Source: Thermoplasmata archaeon
GTDB lineage: Archaea > Thermoplasmatota > Thermoplasmata > Thermoplasmatales > Thermoplasmataceae
Direction: 5' to 3'
Assembly (NCBI GenBank): GCA_021850545.1
Contig: JAJZLU010000035.1
Span: 1 to 64,000 of the forward strand
DNA length: 64,000 nt
Both the position numbers and the translations under genes were made by a program. This document shows positions 29,735-40,524 of this stretch, one piece after another; positions within the stretch are counted from its first letter, which is position 1; every line of letters starts with the position of its first letter. The notes below the pieces were generated by a model. It saw only the letters and a program-made list of their open reading frames with translations. It searched no databases and was not told the origin of the DNA.

Positions 29735-30942
29735 GACTTGGATGGGCCAGGGAAAGGATGGACGTTACATCACAAATACGGGAAAGATTCATCCGGGAAA
29801 AGCCCCTGAAAGGAGTAAAGATTTCCATGGCATTGCATGTTGAAGCCAAGACAGGGGTCTTTGCGCTGCTTCTGAGAGAAGGCGGTGCTGATATAAGGAT
29901 GGCCTCATGCAACCCGTTAAGCTCAGATGACAGTGTTGTGGAGTCCCTTAAGGGCGATTACAAGATGGACGTTTATGCAAAGAAAGGGGAAAGTGAGGAA
30001 GAATATTACGAATATCTGAACAAGACCCTGGATCTAAAGCCTAATGTCATAATTGATGACGGCGGCGATCTTGTAAAGATCGTTACTGAGGAGAGGACCG
30101 ACCTCCTGGACAATATAATCGGCGGGAATGAGGAGACGACAACTGGAGTTGTCAGGCTCTTCGCAATGGAGAAGGCAGGGGCATTGAAGTTCCCAATGTT
30201 TGATGTAAATGACGCTGAAATGAAGCATTTCTTTGACAACAGGTATGGAACCGGCCAGAGCACCCTAGACGGAATAATGTCTGCAACAAATGTCCTGATG
30301 GCAGGGAAGAAGATAGTTGTAGCAGGGTATGGTTGGTGCGGGAAAGGCATTGCCATGAGGATGAAAGGCCTAGGGGGCCTTGTTACAGTAACAGAGATTA
30401 ACCCCGTGAAAGCTGTAGAAGCAGCTATGGATGGTTTTGAGGTAAAAACCATGAACCAGGCGATCAGGGAAGCCGATCTTGTTGTAACAGCAACAGGCAT
30501 GAAGAATGTTGTGTCCTATGATGACCTGCTGGTTGCCAAGAAGAACCTCATACTTTCAAATTCTGGCCATTTCAATAACGAGATCCCTGTAAAGGAGCTT
30601 GAGGCAAGGTCTTTGGATAAGAGGCCCGTCAGGGAGAGCATCAACAGGTATAAGCTGGAAAACGGAAATACCATAGACCTAGTGGCAGACGGAAGGCTAG
30701 TAAACCTCGCAGTAGGGCAGGGGCACCCGGTTGAAATCATGGACATGAGTTTTTCAATTCAGGCCCTCACTGCAGAATATCTTGTGAAGAACCATGAGAA
30801 GCTTGAAAGAAAGGTTTATCCAGTTCCGAGGCAGATTGATCTTGAAGTGGCAAACCTAAAGCTCAGTGGGCTTGGCCTTTCCATAGACAGCCTCACCGAA
30901 GACCAGAAGAAATACGCTGAGGAATGGAAGGAAGGAACCTGA
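29707..30942 (+). CDS. ahcY: Adenosylhomocysteinase
   Basis: MALHVEAKTGVFALLLREGGADI, VVAGYGWCGKGIAMRMKGLG, ILSNSGHFNNEI. Confidence 0.93.
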   Translation: MENTSKGYLRLGWARERMDVTSQIRERFIREKPLKGVKISMALHVEAKTGVFALLLREGGADIRMASCNPLSSDDSVVESLKGDYKMDVYAKKGESEEEYYEYLNKTLDLKPNVIIDDGGDLVKIVTEERTDLLDNIIGGNEETTTGVVRLFAMEKAGALKFPMFDVNDAEMKHFFDNRYGTGQSTLDGIMSATNVLMAGKKIVVAGYGWCGKGIAMRMKGLGGLVTVTEINPVKAVEAAMDGFEVKTMNQAIREADLVVTATGMKNVVSYDDLLVAKKNLILSNSGHFNNEIPVKELEARSLDKRPVRESINRYKLENGNTIDLVADGRLVNLAVGQGHPVEIMDMSFSIQALTAEYLVKNHEKLERKVYPVPRQIDLEVANLKLSGLGLSIDSLTEDQKKYAEEWKEGT

Positions 30943-30958
30943 ACCGGGGGTTCTAAAG

Positions 30959-32173
30959 ATGAAGAAAATCTTCCTTATTGTACTGGATGGCCTTGGGGAC
31001 AGGCCAAATTCGGAACTTCATGGGAGGACTGCACTTCAGGCCTCATACAGGCCCAATCTGAACAAGCTTGTGAGAGAAGGCCAGGGAGGCATGATGCACC
31101 CTGTTTCCCCTGGATACAGGACTGGATCAGATACGTCCCATCTTTCACTCCTTGGATACGATCCTGAAGAATTCTACACTGGAAGAGGGCCATTTGAGGC
31201 AATGGGCCTAGGAATGACTGTATTGGGTGGAGACGTAGCTTTCAGGGCGAACTTTGCAACCGTTGACAATGATGGAGTTGTACAGGACAGGCGGGCTGGC
31301 AGGATCACCATTGGGACGGACAGGCTAGCAGAATCCCTTTCGTTTTCCGTAGATGGCGTAGACTTCTTCGTGAAGGCTGGAGTTGAGCACAGGGCCGCAT
31401 TGGTTATGCGTGGGGAGGGACTCTCAGACCAGATCACTGATTCAGATCCGCACGAACCGGGACTGAAGGTCAAAGAGGTCAAAGCGCTCAGTGCCGAAGC
31501 TAAATTCACTTCAGATGTTTTGAACAAGTACCTTGCCATTGCCAGGAAAAAACTCCGCGAGAATGATATCAACGTTCAAAGGGAAATGGAAGGAAAAGCG
31601 CCCGCAAATGAACTCCTGGTGAGGGGCGCCGGGCAGGCACCCTCTCTCAAGCCTTTCCGTGACCTGTTTGGAATGAACGCTGGCTGTATTTCCGGAATAC
31701 CCATGATCACTGGCATATGCAGGCTGGTCGGAATGACTAGCGTCCCAGTGGAAGGTGCCACAGGAAGGCTTGACAGCAATTTCCAGGCAAAGTTCGAAGC
31801 GGCCTACAAAGCCTTAGAGGAATTCGATTTCCTTATAATGAATATAAAAGCTACAGATGTAGCCGGACACGATGGGGATGCACTAGCAAAGAGGGATGCA
31901 ATTCAGAGGATAGATGCTGCAATGGGCGGCATAAGGAAAATCCTTGACAATACAGTAGTTTGCGTCACGGGTGACCACTCAACGCCATGTGCAATGAAGG
32001 ACCATTCCGGCGATCCGCTCCCCATACTCTTCAATACAAATGGGATAAGGCGGGATCATGCCAGGCTCTTTGATGAAATCTCATGCACCAACGGAACATA
32101 CCACATAACTAGCGGCGACGTCATGAAGATACTGTTGCAATTGTCAGACAGGGCTGAGAAGTACGGGGCCTGA
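30959..32173 (+). CDS. apgM: 2,3-bisphosphoglycerate-independent phosphoglycerate mutase, archaeal type
   Basis: MKKIFLIVLDGLGDRPNSELHGRTALQAS, GDHSTPCAMKDHSGDPLPILF. Confidence 0.93.
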   Translation: MKKIFLIVLDGLGDRPNSELHGRTALQASYRPNLNKLVREGQGGMMHPVSPGYRTGSDTSHLSLLGYDPEEFYTGRGPFEAMGLGMTVLGGDVAFRANFATVDNDGVVQDRRAGRITIGTDRLAESLSFSVDGVDFFVKAGVEHRAALVMRGEGLSDQITDSDPHEPGLKVKEVKALSAEAKFTSDVLNKYLAIARKKLRENDINVQREMEGKAPANELLVRGAGQAPSLKPFRDLFGMNAGCISGIPMITGICRLVGMTSVPVEGATGRLDSNFQAKFEAAYKALEEFDFLIMNIKATDVAGHDGDALAKRDAIQRIDAAMGGIRKILDNTVVCVTGDHSTPCAMKDHSGDPLPILFNTNGIRRDHARLFDEISCTNGTYHITSGDVMKILLQLSDRAEKYGA

Positions 32174-32275
32174 GAATAGATTGCCTATAGACCTTTGAAA
32201 TAAGCAGTTCTCATGCCAACATATTTTCTTATTTTTTCTTGAGTCAAAAAGATTATATATTAACCTGTCAATAGC

Positions 32276-32959
32276 ATGTCTGACAATTGGATGACACCTA
32301 AGGCTTTTGGTTTGGGAAACATAAAGGAGAACCTCAAGATCCACAGCTTGAAGAAGGAATACGACAAGAGAAACAAGAAGGATATTCTCACATATTCACA
32401 GCCGAAGGGCATATACTATTCAATTCTTTTTTCACTGATGCTCTGGTGGATACCTATTGCCGGACCAGCAATCGCAGGCTATATTGGCGGCAGAAAATCC
32501 GGAACCACCTCAAGGGCCATCACATCATCTCTCATATCCACTTCCATAATCATGATGATTACATTCCTAATGGCACCATTTACAACTGGTGCGCTTGCAG
32601 GAGTGAATGATTATTTCAGCAATGGTGTGCTCACTGTGAGTCAGAGCCAACTTTTTGCATATTCTGGCCTTCTCAATGATCTTTACACCGGATATGGCGT
32701 TTACAAAACCTTCTCCATAATTCTGCCGGGGTCACTCGTACTTCTTAACATCTTCAGTTATACCGGAGGTTTCATGAGCACCCTCAAGACGCAGGAAGAC
32801 AACCTATCGTACAGCTATATGAGCAGGGACATAGACGAGAGGCTCAGAGCAGTCAGGTCTGCCCCAAAGGTTCAGGTCGCCGGCAGAAGAGCCATAAAAG
32901 AGTTCACTGACGGAACCAATGACGATGAGGAGGGGGTTGGGGGCTGGAGCTATCTATAG
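32276..32959 (+). CDS. Polytopic membrane protein of unknown function
   Basis: 227 aa with hydrophobic segments; own TATA-like upstream sequence (gattatatattaac). Confidence 0.6.
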   Translation: MSDNWMTPKAFGLGNIKENLKIHSLKKEYDKRNKKDILTYSQPKGIYYSILFSLMLWWIPIAGPAIAGYIGGRKSGTTSRAITSSLISTSIIMMITFLMAPFTTGALAGVNDYFSNGVLTVSQSQLFAYSGLLNDLYTGYGVYKTFSIILPGSLVLLNIFSYTGGFMSTLKTQEDNLSYSYMSRDIDERLRAVRSAPKVQVAGRRAIKEFTDGTNDDEEGVGGWSYL

Positions 32960-33004
32960 TAATGCATAACAATTTTTTACCACCATAATCATAACCTTTC
33001 ACCA

Positions 33005-34330
33005 ATGATAGACATTAAGCTTCTCCGGGAAAAACCAAATTTGTTTTATGATTCATGCAAAGCCAGAGGCTTTGATACCAAGGTTCTAGACCAATTTTTC
33101 CAACTGGATGAAAAATGGAGGGAGAATTTAAAAGCCATAAACCAGTTGAAACACGAGAAGAACACGCTTAGCCTGGAAGTTGCCAAGGCGATGAAAGAGG
33201 GAGCCGAACCATCGGGAATAAAAGACAAGGTTAGGGAGATCAACATAAGGATCGACCAGTTTGAAGTCGAGCAGAAGGAAATTGAGGAGTCCAGGACCCG
33301 TATTGTAAGGATAATTCCCAATTTGCTTGACAAAGAGGCCCCCAGATGCCTTACTGAAGAAGAAGCCGCCCTCGTTCATACCTGGGGAAAAGCCAAGGTT
33401 TTCCCTGAAGACCTTGACACATTCAGGAAGTCAAGCGGCGGGATGGAGTATGAGCTGCTCCAGAGCAGGCCAACAAGCCATGTGGATCTAGTGCAGGATA
33501 TGGGCATTGTGGACCTTGAAAGAGCTGCAAAGACCTCTGGAGCAAGGTTCTATTACATGAAGAACAGGCTGGTTAAACTGGAGCTTGCACTGGTGAATTA
33601 CGCTCTGGACTTTCTTTCGGAGAGGGGGTTTGATCTTGTCGAGCCACCGTTCATGCTAAACTACAAGGCAATGGAAGGTGCAACTGACGTGGAGACATTC
33701 AAGGACACACTTTACAAGATTGAAGGTGAAGACCTCTACCTCATTTCGACGGCAGAACACCCGCTTGCGGCTTTCTTCCAGGATGAGATATTGGAGGAGG
33801 GAGCTTTGCCAATCAGGCTGGCGGGAGTCTCGCCATGCTTCAGGAAAGAAGCAGGATCGCATGGCAAGGACACTAAGGGAATCTTCAGGGTGCATCAGTT
33901 CACAAAGATTGAACAGTTCATCTACTGTAAGCCAGAGGACTCGTGGGATTTCTTTAAGGAGCTTGTGAAGAATTCGGAAGACATGTTCAGGAGCCTTGAG
34001 TTGCCATACAGAGTTGTGAATATTTGTTCAGGTGACCTGGGAAACCTTGCTGCCAGAAAATATGACATAGAGGCATGGTTTCCGTCACAGGGAAAATTCA
34101 GGGAAGTCGTGTCAGCGTCAAACGATACAGATTACCAGGCCAGGTCTCTCAATGTAAGATACAGGGCCAAGGGAGGAAACAGGTTTGTGCACACCCTCAA
34201 CAGCACAGCAGTTGCAACCACAAGAACACTTGTTGCCATAATGGAAAATAACCAGCTGAAAAATGAAACCGGCTTCCGGGTGCCGAAAGCGCTGGTCCCA
34301 TACACTGGTTTCGAAACTATTGCAAAATAA
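33005..34330 (+). CDS. serS: Seryl-tRNA synthetase
   Basis: MIDIKLLREKPNLFYDSCKARG..., class II motifs (GVSPCFRKEAGSHGKDTKGIFRVHQFTKIEQF). Confidence 0.96.
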   Translation: MIDIKLLREKPNLFYDSCKARGFDTKVLDQFFQLDEKWRENLKAINQLKHEKNTLSLEVAKAMKEGAEPSGIKDKVREINIRIDQFEVEQKEIEESRTRIVRIIPNLLDKEAPRCLTEEEAALVHTWGKAKVFPEDLDTFRKSSGGMEYELLQSRPTSHVDLVQDMGIVDLERAAKTSGARFYYMKNRLVKLELALVNYALDFLSERGFDLVEPPFMLNYKAMEGATDVETFKDTLYKIEGEDLYLISTAEHPLAAFFQDEILEEGALPIRLAGVSPCFRKEAGSHGKDTKGIFRVHQFTKIEQFIYCKPEDSWDFFKELVKNSEDMFRSLELPYRVVNICSGDLGNLAARKYDIEAWFPSQGKFREVVSASNDTDYQARSLNVRYRAKGGNRFVHTLNSTAVATTRTLVAIMENNQLKNETGFRVPKALVPYTGFETIAK

Positions 34331-34334
34331 ATAT

Positions 34335-35789
34335 TTACCTTGACCTTTCTGCGTAAGCCATCTTTGCAGAAGTCGGGGAAAATTTTTTCCACCTGTCAAG
34401 GATGGGGAGCCTGTCCTCGTTTACCTGGTCCATGACATTGAGATAGGAAAGAATCCCGTTTACTGCCTTGTCTGCATCCCTAACGGCGCTTATAAGGTCT
34501 CTAGAGGCATTTGTGGAGTCACCGCCGGAGAAAACGCCCTTGAGTGAAGTCATTCCGGCTTCATTTGTAATTGGCTGTCCCTGTGGGGTCAGCCTGAGGT
34601 TCCTGAGGTATTCATCTCCCATGAAGCTGTAATCGGTTTCCTGGCCAGTTGCTTCGATGATGTAGTCCACGTCAATCTCATGAACCTTGTCCTTTATGGG
34701 CACCGGCTTGGCGCGGCCTCCCTTCTCCGTGACCATTTCATTCTGCCAGTACCTTAATTTTACTGCCCTGTTGCCCTCTTTGACATATTCAAATGGAGTA
34801 ACTTCCCATACATAGTTGACCATTTCCTCAATGGATTCCTCCATTTCCTCGTCTGCATTCATGCTTGGGTAGCCCGGGCGGTCAATTTCCCTTCTTCTGT
34901 ACATAATGTATACGTTCTTTGCCCCAAGTCTCATGGACGTCCTGGAAGAATCGTTGGCGGTGAAACCGCCTCCGATAACAACAACACTCTTCCCCACATC
35001 GATAATTTCGCCGAAACTCACCCTTCTAAGAAATTCAGTCGCATGTATAACGTTCTCCGCATCGCTTCCCGGAGTGCCCGTCATGTGTGGCTTCTGGTTC
35101 CCGACGGAAATGTAAACCGCGTCGTGAGATTTCATAATATCGTCAAAACTTACGTCCTTGCCAATCTCTGTATTGAGCCTGACATCCACACCCTGGGAAA
35201 TGATAAACCCAATCTCCTTGTCAAGGACCTCCTGTGGAAGCCTGTATCTGGGAATGCCTGTTTTCATAAAGCCTCCCAGTGCAGGGAGCTTTTCGTAAAG
35301 TGTAACCTTGATGCCCTGGATTGAAAGGTAAAATGCGGCAGTCAAGCCCGATGGGCCACCACCAATAACAGCAACTTTCTTGCCAATAAACTTCTTCCTC
35401 GGCAGGTTGAGCAGTTGCCCATAATCACTGAACTTGTCAGCGGCATACCGCTTGATATGCCTGATGGCTATTGGGCCACCAGTGTCATACATGACACAGA
35501 TGTCTTCACAAAGATGCGTACATACCCTGCCAATAATAGCAGGGAATGGAAGATTTTCAAAAACGATTCTCACAGTCTGGGCAGGATCTCCAACTGCTGT
35601 GCTGTTTATATAGCCCCCAATGTCGAGACTGGCCGGGCATGCCTGTGTACAAATGTTACAGCCTATACACCGGCTGGATTCAGCCACAGCTTCGCTATCG
35701 CTATACTCCTTGACTGGTTCCAGCTGGAAACTCTTAACCCTCTTTTGGGGGTCTTCATGCGCTATTTTGACACGCTCAAAATTAAGCAT
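34335..35789 (-). CDS. GltD-like NAD(P)H-dependent oxidoreductase (glutamate synthase small-subunit family)
   Basis: CIGCNICTQACPASLDIGGYIN, VAVIGGGPSGLTAAFYLSIQGIKVTLYEKLPALGGFMKTGIPRYRLP. Confidence 0.88.
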   Translation of the reverse strand: MLNFERVKIAHEDPQKRVKSFQLEPVKEYSDSEAVAESSRCIGCNICTQACPASLDIGGYINSTAVGDPAQTVRIVFENLPFPAIIGRVCTHLCEDICVMYDTGGPIAIRHIKRYAADKFSDYGQLLNLPRKKFIGKKVAVIGGGPSGLTAAFYLSIQGIKVTLYEKLPALGGFMKTGIPRYRLPQEVLDKEIGFIISQGVDVRLNTEIGKDVSFDDIMKSHDAVYISVGNQKPHMTGTPGSDAENVIHATEFLRRVSFGEIIDVGKSVVVIGGGFTANDSSRTSMRLGAKNVYIMYRRREIDRPGYPSMNADEEMEESIEEMVNYVWEVTPFEYVKEGNRAVKLRYWQNEMVTEKGGRAKPVPIKDKVHEIDVDYIIEATGQETDYSFMGDEYLRNLRLTPQGQPITNEAGMTSLKGVFSGGDSTNASRDLISAVRDADKAVNGILSYLNVMDQVNEDRLPILDRWKKFSPTSAKMAYAERSR

Positions 35790-35879
35790 TGTTCGACCCT
35801 TCCCTTAAATCTCCACATTAATTATAAAGATTTTTTTACAGATAAAGCAAATTTCTGATTCCCATAGAATTTTCACCTA

Positions 35880-36269
35880 TCAGGTTATCCTTGGTATGAC
35901 TAGCATTGCAAAAAACAGGTTGAAGAGCACAATTATGCTCATTAACACGTATAGCCTGTTCTTGTCCTTTAGGAAATCAATGATTGAGATGAAAACAACA
36001 GATATTGGGGTAAATATGAGCACCCAGAGCCCTGTTGTTATATAATAAATGCCGTCCAGCGAGGCAAGCCCTGCCGGTATTCCCCCCAACGGTATGAAAT
36101 GTGAGTTGAAACTGTTGTTGAAATCGGAAAGATAGGAAAGAGTGTGGTTCATGCCACCATTCCTTACAAAGAGCAAAACTGTTCCCGCAAGGATGAAAAA
36201 CAGGCTTATTATGACCCCAGTCCTCAGTGTGTAACTGGTAATAAGGTCAAGATCAATTTCCTTTTGCAT
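35880..36269 (-). CDS. DUF1634-like small membrane protein
   Basis: 129 aa, multiple TMs, overlapped with TauE/SafE gene (typical partner). Confidence 0.65.
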   Translation of the reverse strand: MQKEIDLDLITSYTLRTGVIISLFFILAGTVLLFVRNGGMNHTLSYLSDFNNSFNSHFIPLGGIPAGLASLDGIYYITTGLWVLIFTPISVVFISIIDFLKDKNRLYVLMSIIVLFNLFFAMLVIPRIT

Positions 36270-37239
36270 CTACTTTTTCACCTCTCATAGTATGGACGTA
36301 CAGCCCCAGGATCATAATTACAGAGAATACTGCTGATAATGCAACTTCAATGGCAGTTGAAATATTCAATAAACTAGATTTCTGGAATCCGCGAAGAAGC
36401 ATTTCTACTCCGAGGAAAGAAAGTATTGCGAAGAAAATCCATCTGATGTTCTTGTTTGTGATTTTCATGAGTATCTTTGCCCCGATAAATGATCCTATCA
36501 GGACTCCAAGAGCTGTCGCAGCAGCGAGAAATACCTGTATATAACCATTATACCAGTAAATTGAGCTCCCAGTTGCTGCAGTTATTCCTATCATGAAGTT
36601 GCTGGTTGTTGTTGTAACCTTCATTGGGAGGTTCATAGCCCAGTCCATCCCCAGCACCTTCAATGCCCCGCTCCCTATTCCCAACAGCCCCGAAATAACT
36701 CCGGCGAAGAACATGATGATTTCTGCAAGCCACCATCTGACCCCTTCGTAATCTACTTTCTTTTTGAGTCTCTTGTCATAATAAGAGCCTGCAAGTTGGA
36801 ACAGTTTTGTTGACCAATCCGCTTTCCTGGGAACAGGCTCTTCAAACTTTCCCCTCTGTACAGTGGGTATCAGGGAACCTAGCAGAACAATACCGAATAT
36901 TATGTAAATCAAATAAGAAAAGTTGTTGTTGTTTATGTACACAGCCGTAAGTGAACCAACAATAGCTCCTGCAGTAGTGGCAATTTCGAGCCCGATGCCA
37001 ATCTTAACGTTTGTAATCTTTTCTCTAGTGTATGCGCTTGCACTGCCGGCTGATGTCGCAATAGTGGAAACAAGGCTTGCACCAGTTGCGTAAATTATTG
37101 GCACACTGTAAAAGAGGGTAAGCAGCGGAACAAGAACAGTTGCACCACCGAGCCCGGTAAGTGAGCCGATAGTGCCGGCTGCGATGCCTCCAGCCATTAT
37201 TGAAAGGAATTTCAGTGCTATGTATAAGATAGCAGACAT
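36253..37239 (-). CDS. TauE/SafE-family sulfite exporter-like permease
   Basis: GGIAAGTIGSLTGLGGATVLVPLLTLFY and GVISGLLGIGSGALKVLGMDWAMNLPMKVTTTTSNFMIG. Confidence 0.88.
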   Translation of the reverse strand: MSAILYIALKFLSIMAGGIAAGTIGSLTGLGGATVLVPLLTLFYSVPIIYATGASLVSTIATSAGSASAYTREKITNVKIGIGLEIATTAGAIVGSLTAVYINNNNFSYLIYIIFGIVLLGSLIPTVQRGKFEEPVPRKADWSTKLFQLAGSYYDKRLKKKVDYEGVRWWLAEIIMFFAGVISGLLGIGSGALKVLGMDWAMNLPMKVTTTTSNFMIGITAATGSSIYWYNGYIQVFLAAATALGVLIGSFIGAKILMKITNKNIRWIFFAILSFLGVEMLLRGFQKSSLLNISTAIEVALSAVFSVIMILGLYVHTMRGEKVDAKGN

Positions 37240-37384
37240 TCAACCTTGTATCGTTGCATACTATATATTAATCATTGAAAAGGCTGGAAAAGATGGGTTT
37301 GGAGGGTTTTTGCTAAAAATCCGATTCTTGTGATAAGTGCCATTTTTTAACTTATCCGAAGATTCCTTCTAAGTTCTAAATAGG

Positions 37385-39298
37385 TCACGAAACCTTACCT
37401 TGTGAGACTGTGAAAGACATTGTGGAGGAGAGATCACCATAGTATGCAATTATCCTGTACTTTCCATTTACAGGGATCTGTTGCAGTGAATTATCAGGAA
37501 CCAGAGTTATAGTGGCAGAGCTATTATTTTCCAAAGTCAAATTGCTGAAATGCCACAGATAACCATTGAGATTGGGCATTTGAGACCATGGGACGATCCT
37601 GTACATAACCTGGCCATAGGAAACATTGGTATGGACTAACCCAAGATTCAGGGTTATTGCAGTGATGTTCTGCCCATCTGATGAGCCTATGTTGATATTT
37701 CCAATACTTAATCCATTGGGCTGGCTATGGGACTCATGGTATGCGATAGGCACCCCTAAAAGTAATATGGCAAGGCATATAGCAATGGCCTTGTTCCTTC
37801 CGGGGAATGATGATATTCGTTTCGAACTCCCCCTGGTATCATTTCCGCTGATTTTTATCATTGCAGGGACAATTAACGCAATGATGGGCCAGAAAACTAC
37901 ATAGTCCAGCAGGAAGCGGTAATTGAAGAGGAATATGAGAAGTGGAAATGCGAGGAATGCTAACTTCAGCCTATCATAATAAACAATGTAAAGCATTAAA
38001 AATGAGGCAGACAGGCAGATCACAACTACTGTAAAGAACTCCCTTGAAAGTGGGGCGATGCCGAGGAAGCCCAGTTGTGAAGGCCCGAACCCTATACCCA
38101 TAAGAGGATCAAACCCGGGGGCCAGGATGGCCTGGAAAAACGAAGCAGGATTATTCAAAATGAATGGCACGTTAGGCAATAAGAATGCCAGCGCAGCGAA
38201 AAGTGCCCAGTAAATTGCCTCTTTTCGACCGAGTTCCCGGTAAACGAAAAACAGAAAAAAAGGAAAAATCAACCATGGAATCTGCTTTACTGCCATGGCC
38301 AATCCCATCGAAGCGCCTGACATTATGGGCTTCTTATAAGAGTAAATGGAAAACATAAGAAATACAACCCATACAATGTCTGGATATCCAAGTCCTGTTT
38401 GGATCAGATATGCTGGGTTCAACAGAAGTATGAATACCGGAAAAAGGGAAAGAAGCCTGGATTTTTCTCCGGAATAGGTCAGGAATAACATTACAGCAGG
38501 TATTGCATAGAGCGGCAGAAGAGTCACCGTGGGAGGCAACCCAAGGAAATGTGCTGGAACATATGCAATTAAAGAAAGTGCCGGATAACTGATGCTTGTA
38601 ACAAGACCCCCTGTTAGCAGAGGAGTCCCTATGCTTAACGGATAACCGGGAAGAGTGGAGTGGATATAGCCGAAAACGCCTGAGGTATTTGATGCAACAT
38701 AAGGATTGATTCCGCTCATCACAAGATGGGCGGAGTAGAAGTCTATAAGCATCTCATCGGTAGGATACGCAGGAGATCCATACCAGAAAGCGACTGCCCA
38801 GGTAATGGCCAGTGCAGATATTGGGATATAATACCAGTGTGCCAGACTCCTCGGCCTTTTCGCTTCCAGAAAGTAAATTATCACTAATGACGCTAGAAAA
38901 ACAAAAGTGAGGATAAATAAAATGGCTTCCAACACTGCTGGGAGAGTTCTGTAATGCTCAATCCTGGAAAGTGCAACTGGTACAAAAAAGTATAAGGCGT
39001 ACACCAGAATGCCTATTGGCGCAAGTTTAAAGGAGATCCTTTTTTTTCCAGCATTTGTATCCAAAATCGACCAGAGTTTCCGACCTGATGAAAGGGCTAC
39101 TTGGGGGAGTGGTTCAACAAGCCCACAAAGGAGGGATGCAAAACCGAGTACTATGAAAAGTGATTCTAATGAGATGAGAGCAATACCCTGGTAACCATAG
39201 AGACTCCAGAGAATCTGTGGCATTGCTATAAAAGCCGAACTTGCAGCTATGAAAGCAAGCCTAATGAATAAAGTAGAGGCCCTCTGGCTTTCATTCAC
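37385..39298 (-). CDS. Large membrane protein, DUF2029/GT-C-like mannosyltransferase candidate
   Basis: 637 aa polytopic; coupled (4-nt overlap) to GT2 gene. Confidence 0.6.
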   Translation of the reverse strand: MNESQRASTLFIRLAFIAASSAFIAMPQILWSLYGYQGIALISLESLFIVLGFASLLCGLVEPLPQVALSSGRKLWSILDTNAGKKRISFKLAPIGILVYALYFFVPVALSRIEHYRTLPAVLEAILFILTFVFLASLVIIYFLEAKRPRSLAHWYYIPISALAITWAVAFWYGSPAYPTDEMLIDFYSAHLVMSGINPYVASNTSGVFGYIHSTLPGYPLSIGTPLLTGGLVTSISYPALSLIAYVPAHFLGLPPTVTLLPLYAIPAVMLFLTYSGEKSRLLSLFPVFILLLNPAYLIQTGLGYPDIVWVVFLMFSIYSYKKPIMSGASMGLAMAVKQIPWLIFPFFLFFVYRELGRKEAIYWALFAALAFLLPNVPFILNNPASFFQAILAPGFDPLMGIGFGPSQLGFLGIAPLSREFFTVVVICLSASFLMLYIVYYDRLKLAFLAFPLLIFLFNYRFLLDYVVFWPIIALIVPAMIKISGNDTRGSSKRISSFPGRNKAIAICLAILLLGVPIAYHESHSQPNGLSIGNINIGSSDGQNITAITLNLGLVHTNVSYGQVMYRIVPWSQMPNLNGYLWHFSNLTLENNSSATITLVPDNSLQQIPVNGKYRIIAYYGDLSSTMSFTVSQGKVS

Positions 39299-40380
39299 CT
39301 TTCACTTTCCCTCCAAACATAGAATGTTGAGGAGAGATAAGTTACGAGGAAAGCACATACTATTCCCACTAATTGTGCGATGCCAATTCCATAAATGCTT
39401 CCTTTATTGATAATGCCACTAGTTAACAGAAGGTAGAAGATTCCCGCATTAACCCCAATACCAAGCAAGCTGAAGAAATTGAATCTAGCAAGTCTGAATA
39501 GAAATGTGGTCTTTCCCGTTGTGGGCCTTTTCTTGAAAGTGAATCTGTCATTAAGCACAAAGTTGGAAACCACGCTGGCCTCCACTGCAAGTGGGCTAGC
39601 CGGGAATCCCATATAGCCATAGAGAAGGAAAAGTATGAGGTAGTTCACAAATACCCCCGATATACCCACAATGACATACCTGCCAATGTTGCCCTTCTTG
39701 AAAATTAGTGAGGCAAAATTCCCTATGTCGTTGAACTTCAGCTTGCTTTTTCCCTGTGACCGTTTCACAAACAAAATTGGATATTCAAAAACTTTGAAGC
39801 CGCTGCCTATAAGCCTTCTCATAATGTCAATCTGGCCGGCATATGAGGGACTGATTGGTTCTAAAAGATTGGAATCGAGCAAGAACTCCATGGCACTCGC
39901 TGAGTAAACCCTGAATCCGCTTGTGGCATCCCTTACCTTAGCAGAAAATGTAGATCTGAAAGCTATGTTGCCTCCAAGGCTGATGAGCCTTCTCTTTATT
40001 GTGTCCCTGTTCTTTCCCCCAGGCACGTAACGGGAGCCAACAACAAGATCTGCATGTTTTTCTGATGCAGCCTTGAGAAGGTCAGGGACATAGGATGGAT
40101 CATGTGAAAAATCTGAATCCATAACAACAGCGTATTTGCAGGATGAGGGAAGCCTCTTGAACCCTTCAAGTATTGCTGAGACAAGCCCCATTCTCCTGTT
40201 CCTTTCAACAAGGTGAACGTTGCTCCAAGAGCTGCATACTTGCTGTGTGCCATCAGTGCTGCCATCATCCACAACATACACTGTGTAGCTTTCCAGCCTC
40301 GGAAGAAGGATTTCCAGATTTGCCCTTTCGTTGACCACAGGCAATATTATGGCAACGTTGTCAACCTCAGGACCAGCCAT
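39295..40380 (-). CDS. Dolichol-phosphate mannosyltransferase-like GT2 fused to GtrA-like membrane domain
   Basis: AIILPVVNERANLEILLPRLESYTVYVVDDGSTDGT; GtrA-like C-terminus YVIVGISGVFVNYLILFLLYGYMG. Confidence 0.88.
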   Translation of the reverse strand: MAGPEVDNVAIILPVVNERANLEILLPRLESYTVYVVDDGSTDGTQQVCSSWSNVHLVERNRRMGLVSAILEGFKRLPSSCKYAVVMDSDFSHDPSYVPDLLKAASEKHADLVVGSRYVPGGKNRDTIKRRLISLGGNIAFRSTFSAKVRDATSGFRVYSASAMEFLLDSNLLEPISPSYAGQIDIMRRLIGSGFKVFEYPILFVKRSQGKSKLKFNDIGNFASLIFKKGNIGRYVIVGISGVFVNYLILFLLYGYMGFPASPLAVEASVVSNFVLNDRFTFKKRPTTGKTTFLFRLARFNFFSLLGIGVNAGIFYLLLTSGIINKGSIYGIGIAQLVGIVCAFLVTYLSSTFYVWRESER

Positions 40381-40524
40381 TATTATTCGAATGAGTTATG
40401 TATGTTTAGGTTTAAAGCTTTGGGCTGTAAAGTCGGAATTTGTTTACAAAAAGCGTATTTTTGAGGTTTTTTGTTCGCTCCTATAAAGGTATTTATAACC
40501 TTTTCCTATCCAATAGGGATAGAC

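Noticed and set aside
40354-40362. GTTGTCAAC copy matching one hsp20 operator half-site
   Set aside because: Inside the coding start of the GT2/GtrA gene and lacking the paired second dyad; probably chance.
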